Source of the DNA: Tubiluchus corallicola
Lineage: Eukaryota; Priapulida; Priapulimorpha; Priapulimorphida; Tubiluchidae
DNA: 30,914 bases
Reading direction: 5' to 3'
Assembly: GCA_030141605.1 (NCBI GenBank)
Contig: JAQGDQ010002453.1
Coordinates: 1 to 30,914 of the forward strand
The stretch's first letter is position 1; each line of letters starts with the position of its first letter. The position numbers and the translations under genes are program-made. This document shows, one piece after another, positions 10,348-17,571 of this stretch. The notes under the pieces were generated by a model. It was not told the origin of the DNA, searched no databases, and saw nothing but the letters and a program-made list of their open reading frames with translations.

Positions 10348-12291
10348 ATGATGTTGCGAGAAACAAAAAAAGAAATACTAATAAAATATAAGCAACTTTT
10401 AAAAGCTTCTGACAGCAAACTAACTACAGAAGACATTAAGATGGTTAAAAAAGCCTTTAACCTCGCTATAAAAAATCGTGAAAACACTAAGCAATTCTTT
10501 AATACTGAAATAGAAATACAGCATTTGTTGGATATTGCCAAAATAGTTACCACAGAAATTAATCTTGGCAGAGTTTCTATTATTTGTTCTATACTTTATG
10601 ACATTATAAAAACTAATGATATAGATGTTCAAACCATTCGAGAAATGTTTGGCGAAAGTATTTCTAAAATATATGCTAATCTTTTAGAGATTAAAAATTT
10701 ATATCAAAAAAGCACTTCTGTAAGATCTGAAAATTTTCGCAAACTGCTCCTTACTTCTACCAAGGACATAAGAGTTATTCTTATACTCATAGCCGAACGT
10801 CTACAAACAATGAGATGCTTACACAATTTTAAGCCCCAGAGTCAGATAAAGATAGCCAATGAAGCCAAAGCTATATACATTCCTTTTACTCATCGCCTTG
10901 GTTTATACAATATCAAAACTGAGATGGAGGACATTGCTTTAAAATATTTATCACCCAAAGAATATAACTATATACTCCACAAATTAAGAATCACTCAGGA
11001 TACACGTAATCAATTTATAGAAGAATTTATAACTCCAATACAAGACAAACTTAAAAAAGCTAATATTAAAGCTAGCATCAAATCACGTATAAAGTCCATT
11101 TCCTCTATACATAACAAAATACAAACTAAGGCTGTAACTTTAGAAGAAATATACGATTTATTTGCCATACGTATCATTATAGACACAGTTTATGAAAATG
11201 AGAAATATGAATGCTGGAAAGCTTATTCTATCATCACTGATACCTATCAGCCTAATATAGATAGACTGAGAGACTGGATATCCATACCCAAATCTAACGG
11301 CTATGAATCACTACATATTACAGTGCTTGGGCCCCATAAAAGATGGGTAGAGGTGCAAATACGCACACATCGAATGGATGAAGTAGCAGAAAAGGGACTT
11401 GCAGCACATTGGAAGTATAAGGGACAAAAAGAAGAACAAAAAACAGACCAAGTTATCAATAATATCCGAAACATATTAGAAACTCCAGACCTTGATATTA
11501 GTGAGTTTCTCAATGATTTAAAACTTAATCTATACGACGATGAAATCTTCGTTTTTACCCCTAATGGAGAGCTGAAAAAATTGCCCAAAAAAGCTACTGT
11601 ACTTGATTTTGCCTATCATATACATACAGAACTTGGAACACGATGTACGGGAGGCACTATAAATAATAAGAACGTATCTATCAAACATATACTTCATAGT
11701 GGGGATATTGTTAATATTATTACTTCCAAAAACCAACAACCCACATCTAATTGGCTCAACATAGCTATTACTGATAAAGCCAAAGCAAAAATAAGACAAA
11801 ATATAAGAGAACAGCAGCAGAAAGAAGCACAAGAAGGGAAAGAGATACTAGTTAGAAGGTTGAAAAATTGGAAAATAGAAAACAATAAGAAAACTATTAC
11901 TACTATCATTAAGCACCTGAGATATAAAACTATCACAGACTTTTTTTATGACCTTGCTCATAATAAGATAAATATACAAACTATTAAAAACATATTCGCC
12001 AAAGACAATGCTATACCTAGCGCCAGAGAAAAAACAAAGGTAAAGAAAAGTAAAAATCTCAAAACCTCACCTCAAAACAATGTACTCATTTTTGAAAAAG
12101 GAGCTTCTGATATAGATTATACCTTTGCCCAATGCTGTAAACCTATATACGGAGACAAAATATTTGGTTTTACCACTATCAGCGAAGGAGTAAAAATACA
12201 CAGAGCACAATGTCCTAATGCCAAAGAATTGAAACAAAAATACTCTTACCGAATCATAAAAGTAAAATGGAGCAAGACATTAAATAAATAA
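10348..12291 (+). CDS. relA: RelA/SpoT-family (p)ppGpp synthetase, HD-degenerate, lacking ACT domain
   Basis: The 647-aa protein belongs to the long RelA/SpoT family that makes the alarmone (p)ppGpp. Residues ~40-190 align with the HD hydrolase domain, but the HD pair is Y84-D85, the following EDT is absent, and the late DRLHNM motif reads ERLQTM. Hydrolysis is therefore unlikely. The synthetase domain (~240-360) is intact: RIKSISSIHNK (R247, K249), YDLFAIR (D270), NGYESLH, and EVQIRT (E335). A TGS domain follows (~399-460), then helices and the zinc-finger-like CCKPIYGDK ... HRAQCPNA region (596-622). The protein stops at 647, where family members normally continue with an ~80-aa ACT/RRM domain. 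Its last 12 bases overlap the end of convergent rng. ATG 10348 is taken as start; ATG 10351 is equally possible. It is probably co-transcribed with hisC. Confidence 0.9.
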   Translation: MMLRETKKEILIKYKQLLKASDSKLTTEDIKMVKKAFNLAIKNRENTKQFFNTEIEIQHLLDIAKIVTTEINLGRVSIICSILYDIIKTNDIDVQTIREMFGESISKIYANLLEIKNLYQKSTSVRSENFRKLLLTSTKDIRVILILIAERLQTMRCLHNFKPQSQIKIANEAKAIYIPFTHRLGLYNIKTEMEDIALKYLSPKEYNYILHKLRITQDTRNQFIEEFITPIQDKLKKANIKASIKSRIKSISSIHNKIQTKAVTLEEIYDLFAIRIIIDTVYENEKYECWKAYSIITDTYQPNIDRLRDWISIPKSNGYESLHITVLGPHKRWVEVQIRTHRMDEVAEKGLAAHWKYKGQKEEQKTDQVINNIRNILETPDLDISEFLNDLKLNLYDDEIFVFTPNGELKKLPKKATVLDFAYHIHTELGTRCTGGTINNKNVSIKHILHSGDIVNIITSKNQQPTSNWLNIAITDKAKAKIRQNIREQQQKEAQEGKEILVRRLKNWKIENNKKTITTIIKHLRYKTITDFFYDLAHNKINIQTIKNIFAKDNAIPSAREKTKVKKSKNLKTSPQNNVLIFEKGASDIDYTFAQCCKPIYGDKIFGFTTISEGVKIHRAQCPNAKELKQKYSYRIIKVKWSKTLNK

Positions 12292-13839
12292 TTTCAATTC
12301 GTTACTTTTCTTATCAAAAACCTTAAAATCTAAGAAATTATACGACCCATCTTCTAATATTTTTATAAATGCGATAAATTTCAACATCCACTTCAATTTG
12401 ATAGACAATATTCCTTTTTGTAAATGCGAAGCCACAATAGGATGTACTCTTACTATTATAGATTTGTAGCCTAACTCCTTTACAAAATATCCCAGTGAAC
12501 TGTAAATTTTATCCACAATTAAAACAGGAGGTTCTACTTTGCCTGATCCTAAACAACTTGGGCATACTCCTCTTCTATCAATATTTAGCTCTGGCCGCAC
12601 ACGCTGACGAGTGATCTCCATCACACAAAACTTACTCAAAGGCAAGATATTGTGTTTAGCTTTGTCATCATTCATTGCCTCTAGCATTTTTTTATAAACA
12701 ACCCGCAGGCTTTCAACTTCTTGCATATCAATGAAATCTACAACAACAATCCCCCCCATATCTCTTAATCTCAATTGCCTTGCAATTTCTTCTGCTGCAA
12801 TCAAATTCACCCGCAAAGCATTTTCTTCTTGCTCTGCAGACTTTCTCAAAGCCTTGCTGCCACTGTTCACATCAATAGCGTGTAGGGCTTCCGTATGTTC
12901 AATTACCAAATATACTCCTTTCTCACATGTGACAGTTTTACCAAATGACATATCGATCTGTTTATTTATGCCAAAATTCTCCAAAATAGAAGTATGCTCA
13001 TTATCATACAACCTTACAATTTTGGCTTTCTCAGGGGCAATACTAGAAATATATCCTTTTACTTCCTCATACGCTACCTTATCATCTACATAGATATGAT
13101 TAAAAGAAGAATCAAAAATATCTCTCAACATAGAGATGGTTCTACTATGCTCGCTTATGATTAATTGAGGCTTTTTTATTTGTTGTTGTTTTATTTTCTT
13201 TAATGAGTTCTCAAATCGTTGTACCAGTTCTTTCAATTCTTGGTCTAATTCTGCAACTTTTTTATCTGTCGCTACAGTCCTGATAATCACCCCATAATTA
13301 TTAGGTTTGATGCTGTGCAATAATTTACGGAGTCTATCACGCTCTTTTATATTGGTGATTTTTTTGGATAGAGAGACCTTATTAGAAAAGGGAATTAATA
13401 TTAAATTACGACCTGTAACAAAAATCTTAGAAGTCAACCTTGCTCCTTTTGTAGAAATACGCTCTTTAGCAATTTGAACTAAAATTTCCTCACCCCCAGT
13501 AATATGTTCTTTGATTTTTCCTTCTTTGGGCAGACGCTCCTCTAACTGGACACTTGCAACAGGGTGAAATTTCTTTCTAATATCCTTAATATACTTTTTT
13601 ATAGGGTATAACTGAGGGTTCAAGTCTGAGTAGTGCAAAAAACCATCTTTATCCTGACCAATACTTACAAAGGAAGCATTTATGCCTGTCATTAAAGATG
13701 TTACTTTACCTAAAAAAACATCACCCACTTTATAGTCTACGTCATTTCTAACCTTCGCAAGTTCTATTAAACGTGTTGCTCTCAACCTCGCAATCGTTAC
13801 ATTCTCAGCGGTTACACTGATAATTAACTCATTTTTCAC
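12280..13839 (-). CDS. rng: Ribonuclease G/E family endoribonuclease
   Basis: The 519-aa product has the usual length of Bacteroidota RNase G, a cytosolic endonuclease for rRNA 5' maturation and mRNA decay. An S1 RNA-binding domain covers ~37-125 (VGDVFLGKVTSLMTGINASF and the FLHYSDL block). The catalytic RNase-H-like part has D323 in HAIDVNSG and D368 in IVVVDFIDM, the metal-binding aspartates of this family. The zinc-link cysteines are C426 and C429 (CPSCLGSG). The start is GTG at 13839, since no in-frame ATG lies just upstream and the N-terminus MKNELIISVT matches relatives. It forms a rng, COX24-like, HU cluster reading leftward, and its 3' end overlaps relA tail-to-tail. Confidence 0.93.
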   Translation of the reverse strand: MKNELIISVTAENVTIARLRATRLIELAKVRNDVDYKVGDVFLGKVTSLMTGINASFVSIGQDKDGFLHYSDLNPQLYPIKKYIKDIRKKFHPVASVQLEERLPKEGKIKEHITGGEEILVQIAKERISTKGARLTSKIFVTGRNLILIPFSNKVSLSKKITNIKERDRLRKLLHSIKPNNYGVIIRTVATDKKVAELDQELKELVQRFENSLKKIKQQQIKKPQLIISEHSRTISMLRDIFDSSFNHIYVDDKVAYEEVKGYISSIAPEKAKIVRLYDNEHTSILENFGINKQIDMSFGKTVTCEKGVYLVIEHTEALHAIDVNSGSKALRKSAEQEENALRVNLIAAEEIARQLRLRDMGGIVVVDFIDMQEVESLRVVYKKMLEAMNDDKAKHNILPLSKFCVMEITRQRVRPELNIDRRGVCPSCLGSGKVEPPVLIVDKIYSSLGYFVKELGYKSIIVRVHPIVASHLQKGILSIKLKWMLKFIAFIKILEDGSYNFLDFKVFDKKSNELKLFI

Positions 13840-13892
13840 TACTTCATTGTTTTTAGGATTTAACTTTGAAAATTAATCTCACTAATGAAGTA
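13840..13892 (-). repeat. Inverted repeat just upstream of the rng start codon
   Basis: TACTTCATT at 13840-13848 is complementary to AATGAAGTA at 13884-13892, a 9-bp stem enclosing 35 bases. It directly abuts the GTG start of rng. It could fold in the rng leader RNA. The function is unknown. Confidence 0.35.
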
Positions 13893-14028
13893 TCAAATAA
13901 ACCCGTAAAAAGATACAATAAGGCATTACAAATAGAATGTAAAACTATCTTTATTAAAATAGTAGCCTTATAAAGTCTTTAAAAACCCTTATATTAAAAA
14001 CAGAAAAGAAACACAGGAAAAATAAAAA

Positions 14029-14118
14029 TTATTTCTTCTTATGTCTATTTTTTCTTAGCCTTTTCTTTCTTTTGTGAGTGGCTATCTTATGTCTTTTTCT
14101 CTTCTTCCCGTTTGGCAT
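14029..14118 (-). CDS. Small basic AURKAIP1/COX24-domain protein (probable ribosome-associated)
   Basis: A 29-residue protein is encoded here, far too short for routine gene calling. It begins MPNGKKRKRHKIATHKRKKR and is more than half Lys, Arg and His. Near-identical 29-aa proteins occur in Bacteroidota and are annotated as AURKAIP1/COX24-domain proteins. The domain is shared with mitochondrial small-subunit protein mS38 and with the actinobacterial ribosomal protein bS22, which suggests a role on the ribosome. That role is inference. It lies between HU (18 bases upstream) and rng, an arrangement typical of the phylum. ATG at 14118, TAA at 14029-14031. Confidence 0.85.
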   Translation of the reverse strand: MPNGKKRKRHKIATHKRKKRLRKNRHKKK

Positions 14119-14135
14119 AACTTAAATTTTACCGT

Positions 14136-14420
14136 TTATTTTATACTATCTTTTACTTCATTAACAAAAGATTTAGAAGGCTTAAAAGCTGGTATATGAT
14201 GCTCAGGAATAGTAATTGTTGTATTTTTAGAAATATTTCTTGCCGTTTTTTTGGCTCTTTTTTTTACTACAAAACTCCCGAAACCTCTTAGATAAACATT
14301 TTCATCTTTTATCAATGATTCTTTCACTACTCCCATAAAAGATTCTACAATTTTTAATACAGCAATCTTTTCCATTCCAGTTTCTTTTGCAATACTATTT
14401 ACAACATCTACTTTCGTCAT
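14136..14420 (-). CDS. HU/IHF-family nucleoid DNA-binding protein
   Basis: The 94-aa product has the full HU fold. An N-terminal helical dimerisation part (MTKVDVVNSIAKETGMEKIA) is followed by the YLRGFGSF strand and the RAKKTARNISKN arm, then a C-terminal IPEHHIPAFKPSKSF block. HU binds and bends DNA without strong sequence preference and compacts the nucleoid. The arm carries IPEHHIPAF instead of the more common proline-tipped IPA.. form, a variation seen in Bacteroidota. It is the first gene of the leftward HU, COX24-like, rng group and has a candidate -7 box 66 bases upstream of its ATG at 14420. Confidence 0.93.
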   Translation of the reverse strand: MTKVDVVNSIAKETGMEKIAVLKIVESFMGVVKESLIKDENVYLRGFGSFVVKKRAKKTARNISKNTTITIPEHHIPAFKPSKSFVNEVKDSIK

Positions 14421-14485
14421 ACCTCTAAATCGTTATTCTATAAATTTAATCTTATTTTTCTTTTTATGTTAAGAAATGTAGAACG

Positions 14486-14493
14486 CAAAAGTA
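14486..14493 (-). promoter_or_regulatory. -7 promoter box for HU
   Basis: Read on the minus strand this is TACTTTTG, a perfect fit to the Bacteroidota TAnnTTTG box, 66 bases upstream of the HU ATG. No clear TTTG -33 element is seen at the right distance. Confidence 0.5.
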
Positions 14494-14578
14494 ATAAAAA
14501 AATCCTAATCATAAAATAAATAATCATAATTTTGTTTTTAAAAACTATCATCGCCTATTCTATAAACTTAGGAAAATT

Positions 14579-14625
14579 ATAGTCTAATTCTACTACAAGG
14601 TTTTTTCCTTGTCAATTTAGACTAT
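14579..14625. repeat. Two-tier hairpin in the efp-HU spacer
   Basis: ATAGTCTAA (14579-14587) pairs perfectly with 14617-14625. Inside it ACAAGG (14595-14600) pairs with CCTTGT (14607-14612) around a T6 loop. This gives a 15-bp stem in two tiers. Confidence 0.6.
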
Positions 14626-14676
14626 TGCTACTCATTGTCATTTTATTTTATTATATTATTAAAATAAAGCAATAGT
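14621..14676. repeat. Second hairpin overlapping the first
   Basis: ACTATTGCT (14621-14629) pairs with AGCAATAGT (14668-14676). Inside it TTTATTTTA (14642-14650) pairs with TAAAATAAA (14660-14668). It shares ACTAT (14621-14625) with the preceding hairpin, so the two full folds compete. Confidence 0.55.
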
Positions 14677-14901
14677 ATGTCTAGCTCAAATGTTTTTTTT
14701 AAGAAATTAAGGTTGTTGTTTTTTGAACTACACTAAGTTTATCTAATTTAGACAGACGGCTATATACTTGACTAAATTTATAGAAATAAAAATACATCTT
14801 CAAAGTATTAACCATTTTAAAACAGCTTAGCCTAAAATTTATAGTTGTAAGTGTTCCAAACTATTAAAAGGTTGCTTGTTCTATTATTTACATCTTTTTT
14901 C

Positions 14902-14921
14902 TTACAACTTTTAGTCGTAGA
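14902..14921 (+). repeat. Direct repeat copy A, downstream of efp
   Basis: TTACAACTT followed at once by TTAGTCGTAGA. Copy B at 15759-15783 has the same two blocks separated by TCTAT. The pair flanks efp. Confidence 0.45.
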
Positions 14922-14996
14922 AAGAAGGTGCAAAGTTAAAGCAAAATGCTATTTATGCTTGTAACATATTATGCATATAGTACAATAGTGTTTTTT

Positions 14997-15569
14997 TTAT
15001 TCCTTTTTTACTCTTTCTATGTAACTATTAGTTCTTGTATCTACTTTTATTAGCTCGCCATTGTTTATAAACAGAGGAACATTTACTGTTGCTCCTGTTT
15101 CTACTGTGGCAGGTTTTAATGATGAAGTAGATGAAGTATCGCCTCTTATTCCTGGTTCTGTGTAAGTTATTTCTAATACAACATGTTGAGGGAGTTCTAC
15201 ATATAGAATCTCTTCTGTATCAGCGTGAATTACAACTTCTATTTCTTGTCCGTCTTTTAATAAGTCTGGAGCGTTAATAAGACTTTTTTCTACGGCTATT
15301 TGTTCGTAGGTTTTTGTGTGCATTAAATTGTAGCCTGTATCATCTTTATAAAGGAATTGGTAAGGTCGTCTTTCTACTCTAGCTTCTGTTATTTTTACTC
15401 CTGCAGTAAAAGTATTGTCTATGACTTTACCTGTTTTTACATTCTTTAGTTTTGTTCTCACAAAAGCAGGTCCTTTACCTGGTTTTACATGTTGAAATTG
15501 GATGATGGTATATAGCCCATTATTATACTCTATACACATTCCATTTTTAAAATCTCCCGTTGTTGCCAT
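14997..15569 (-). CDS. efp: Elongation factor P
   Basis: EF-P binds between the P and E sites and rescues ribosomes stalled at polyproline. The 190-aa product has all three beta-barrel domains and the usual length. The tip loop is [10 protein letters not shown] with K32 at the position that is post-translationally modified in some bacteria. The C-terminal [32 protein letters not shown] signature is complete. An open frame extends to 15629, but ATG 15569 ([10 protein letters not shown]) gives the standard N-terminus, and the candidate -7 box at 15627-15634 overlaps the longer start. No modification enzyme gene is adjacent. Confidence 0.95.
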   Translation of the reverse strand: MATTGDFKNGMCIEYNNGLYTIIQFQHVKPGKGPAFVRTKLKNVKTGKVIDNTFTAGVKITEARVERRPYQFLYKDDTGYNLMHTKTYEQIAVEKSLINAPDLLKDGQEIEVVIHADTEEILYVELPQHVVLEITYTEPGIRGDTSSTSSLKPATVETGATVNVPLFINNGELIKVDTRTNSYIERVKKE

Positions 15570-15626
15570 AATTTTTAATATTATATTTAAGATACCTTCT
15601 CTACACAGGAAAGGCATACAGAAACA

Positions 15627-15634
15627 CAAAGGTA
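15627..15634 (-). promoter_or_regulatory. -7 promoter box for efp
   Basis: Read on the minus strand this is TACCTTTG, a perfect TAnnTTTG box. It would start transcription ~50 bases before the efp ATG at 15569. No TTTG -33 element is seen. Confidence 0.5.
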
Positions 15635-15758
15635 ATATTTTTTGAAAATTATAAAGATGTTGTAAGGAGAAAACGACAATTATATATTATAAATTCATTA
15701 TTCTTTTAGTGCTTACATATAATTTTTTGATATTTTATACGCATTAAATATTTGCTTG

Positions 15759-15783
15759 TTACAACTTTCTATTTAGTCGTAGA
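15759..15783 (+). repeat. Direct repeat copy B, upstream of efp
   Basis: TTACAACTT, then TCTAT, then TTAGTCGTAGA. It matches copy A at 14902-14921 in 20 positions with a 5-base insertion. It runs into the palindromic element at 15766-15830. Confidence 0.45.
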
Positions 15784-15830
15784 CTAAATTCGCTATACTT
15801 TTTTTTGAATAAAAAGTATTTAAATAGAAA
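15766..15830. repeat. Nested palindromic element between efp and ugd
   Basis: An outer 10-bp stem (TTTCTATTTA 15766-15775 with TAAATAGAAA 15821-15830) encloses two hairpins. One is ATTTAGTC (15771-15778) with GACTAAAT (15782-15789) around a 3-base loop; it competes for part of the outer arm. The other is ATACTTTTT (15795-15803) with AAAAAGTAT (15811-15819). All pairings are perfect. Confidence 0.6.
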
Positions 15831-16041
15831 TTTGCATGAACTTAAAAATGAAAATGCTGGGTAAAAAAGCACATTTTATTTAAATAGTTGGTTTTATCTT
15901 ACTCTGTCTTTTTGCATTGATATAGCATAGTGTATGTATTTCTAAACGTAATTTTTTTGTCAAATACGTGCACAATATTCAGATATTATGTATTATTATT
16001 GCAGAAAATAAAATGTATCTTGTTGTAAAAATTTTAAAAAT

Positions 16042-17391
16042 ATGAAAATATCCATAGTAGGAACGGGATATGTGGGCTTGGTATCCGGAACTTGTTTTGC
16101 AGAGACAGGTGTAGAAGTGATTTGTATAGATGTAGATGAAAATAAAATAAATAATCTAAAAGAAGGTATTATTCCCATTTATGAGCCGGGACTAGAAAGA
16201 ATGGTAAAAAACAATGTAGAGAAAAAAAGATTGTTTTTTACCACAAGTTTAAAAGATTCTCTCAATGAAAGTGAAGCAATATTTATTGCGGTAGGAACAC
16301 CTCCTGATGAAGATGGTAGTGCTGACTTGCAATATGTATTAGCAGTAGCCCAAGAGATAGGACAAAACCTCAATGACTATATTGTGGTGGCAACCAAAAG
16401 CACGGTACCAGTAGGAACGGCTGAAAAGATAAAAGCCGTTATACAAGAAGAGCTGGACAAAAGAGGTGTAGAAGTAGAATTTGATGTAGCCTCCAACCCT
16501 GAATTCCTAAAAGAAGGAGCTGCTATAAATGATTTCTTAAAGCCTGATAGAATAGTAATAGGTGTAGAAAGTAAAAGAGCAGAAAAAACACTACGCAAAC
16601 TCTACAAGCCTTTTTTGTTGAATAATCATCCTATTGTATTTATGGATATTGTTTCTTCTGAACTTACTAAGTATGCTGCTAACTCTATGCTTGCTACTAA
16701 AATATCCTTTATGAATGATATTGCTAACCTGTGCGAGATAGTAGGGGCTGACATTAATATGATAAGAAAGGGAATAGGTAGCGACACGCGCATAGGAAAC
16801 AAATTTCTCTATGCAGGAGCAGGTTACGGAGGTTCTTGCTTCCCTAAGGATGTCAAAGCTTTGATAAAAACAGGTAATGAACAGAATCATCATTTGCGTA
16901 TATTACAAGCTGTGGAGGATGTGAACAACCAGCAGAAATATTCTATTTTTGAAAAGATAAAAAAACATTTTAACGGCGACCTACAAGGTAAGAAAATAGC
17001 TCTATGGGGCTTGTCTTTTAAGCCACACACTGATGATATGAGAGAAGCACCTTCACTTAGTATTATCAATGCCTTGATAGATAATGGAGCTACTGTTGTA
17101 GCCTACGACCCTGTTGCAATGGATGAAGCAAAACGAATATTGGAAGATAAAATATCTTATTCTAATGACCAGTATGAAACAACAATAGATGCTGATGCTC
17201 TTGTGATTGTTACAGAGTGGCCAGATTTTAAAATACTTAGGTTTAAAGTGTTGGAGAAGCTAATGAAAAATAAGTTGATATTTGACGGGCGTAATATTTA
17301 TGACCGTGAAGATATGGAGGATAATGGCTATACTTATTACTGTATTGGAAGAAAGGGCGTTTTACAAGAGCAAATGCAAAGACAGTTTTAG
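16042..17391 (+). CDS. ugd: UDP-glucose 6-dehydrogenase
   Basis: The enzyme oxidises UDP-glucose to UDP-glucuronate with two NAD+, feeding surface polysaccharide synthesis. The 449-aa product opens with the Rossmann motif MKISIVGTGYVGLVSG and continues with ICIDVDENKI, VGTPPDEDG, ATKSTVPVGT and NPEFLKEG. The catalytic motif GYGGSCFPKDVKAL contains nucleophile C266. A C-terminal UDP-binding domain includes LWGLSFKPHTDDMREAPS. ATG at 16042 directly precedes the Rossmann fold. No polysaccharide cluster is adjacent; it stands as a single transcription unit closed by its own terminator. Confidence 0.95.
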   Translation: MKISIVGTGYVGLVSGTCFAETGVEVICIDVDENKINNLKEGIIPIYEPGLERMVKNNVEKKRLFFTTSLKDSLNESEAIFIAVGTPPDEDGSADLQYVLAVAQEIGQNLNDYIVVATKSTVPVGTAEKIKAVIQEELDKRGVEVEFDVASNPEFLKEGAAINDFLKPDRIVIGVESKRAEKTLRKLYKPFLLNNHPIVFMDIVSSELTKYAANSMLATKISFMNDIANLCEIVGADINMIRKGIGSDTRIGNKFLYAGAGYGGSCFPKDVKALIKTGNEQNHHLRILQAVEDVNNQQKYSIFEKIKKHFNGDLQGKKIALWGLSFKPHTDDMREAPSLSIINALIDNGATVVAYDPVAMDEAKRILEDKISYSNDQYETTIDADALVIVTEWPDFKILRFKVLEKLMKNKLIFDGRNIYDREDMEDNGYTYYCIGRKGVLQEQMQRQF

Positions 17392-17445
17392 TAATATTGC
17401 ATAGTGTTATTGAAGTACTACAGAATCATAGAGAATATGTTCATA

Positions 17446-17487
17446 AAAAAAGACAAGATAAAGTTTTTGCTTTGTCTTGTCTTTTTT
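17446..17487 (+). terminator. Strong intrinsic terminator after ugd
   Basis: An 18-bp stem (17446-17463 with 17470-17487, one G-U pair) has a 6-base loop, an A-rich 5' side and a T-rich 3' side. It lies 55 bases after the ugd stop and separates it from carA. Confidence 0.9.
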
Positions 17488-17522
17488 ATAAGTGGGCTGC
17501 AAAAATAAAACTGTATTTTCCT

Positions 17523-17554
17523 TTTGCAAACCAGCTTAAAAAATACTACTTTTG
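17523..17554 (+). promoter_or_regulatory. Bacteroidota-type promoter of the carA operon
   Basis: TTTG (17523-17526), a 20-base spacer and TACTTTTG (17547-17554) match the Bacteroidota consensus exactly. It lies between the ugd terminator and the carA ATG and implies a leader of only ~10 bases. Both boxes sit inside a repeated CTTTTGCAAA (17521-17530 and 17549-17558). Confidence 0.75.
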
Positions 17555-17571
17555 CAAAAATTATATGCAAT

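Larger units (their letters stand above)
14421..14996. other. 576-base spacer between HU and efp
   Basis: No credible protein frame is present on either strand. The stretch holds the HU promoter box (14486-14493), two overlapping hairpins (14579-14676), a further 7-bp inverted repeat (14745-14751 with 14772-14778), a minus-strand TAACTTTG box (14938 to 14931), and one copy of a direct repeat (14902-14921). A small RNA read leftward is possible but not shown. No strong terminator is visible after efp. Confidence 0.5.
15635..16041. other. Spacer between efp and ugd
   Basis: About 400 AT-rich bases separate two divergent genes. The only clear structure is the palindromic cluster at 15759-15830. 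No convincing ugd promoter box was found, although one must lie here. No protein frame stands out. Confidence 0.5.

Noticed and set aside
12270-12310. A frameshift that might have cut off the relA ACT domain
   Set aside because: The bases beyond the stop are needed for a full-length rng, and no ACT-like frame continues in any register.
12731-13093. A 120-aa plus-strand frame inside rng
   Set aside because: It lies wholly opposite the catalytic domain of RNase G and mirrors its codons. No independent signal supports it.
15570-15629. A 20-residue N-terminal extension of EF-P
   Set aside because: EF-P starts at MATTGDF in relatives, and the extension overlaps a good -7 box.
17524-17571. An upstream extension of carA adding 16 residues
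   Set aside because: The extension begins within the promoter -33 box and would precede the transcription start.
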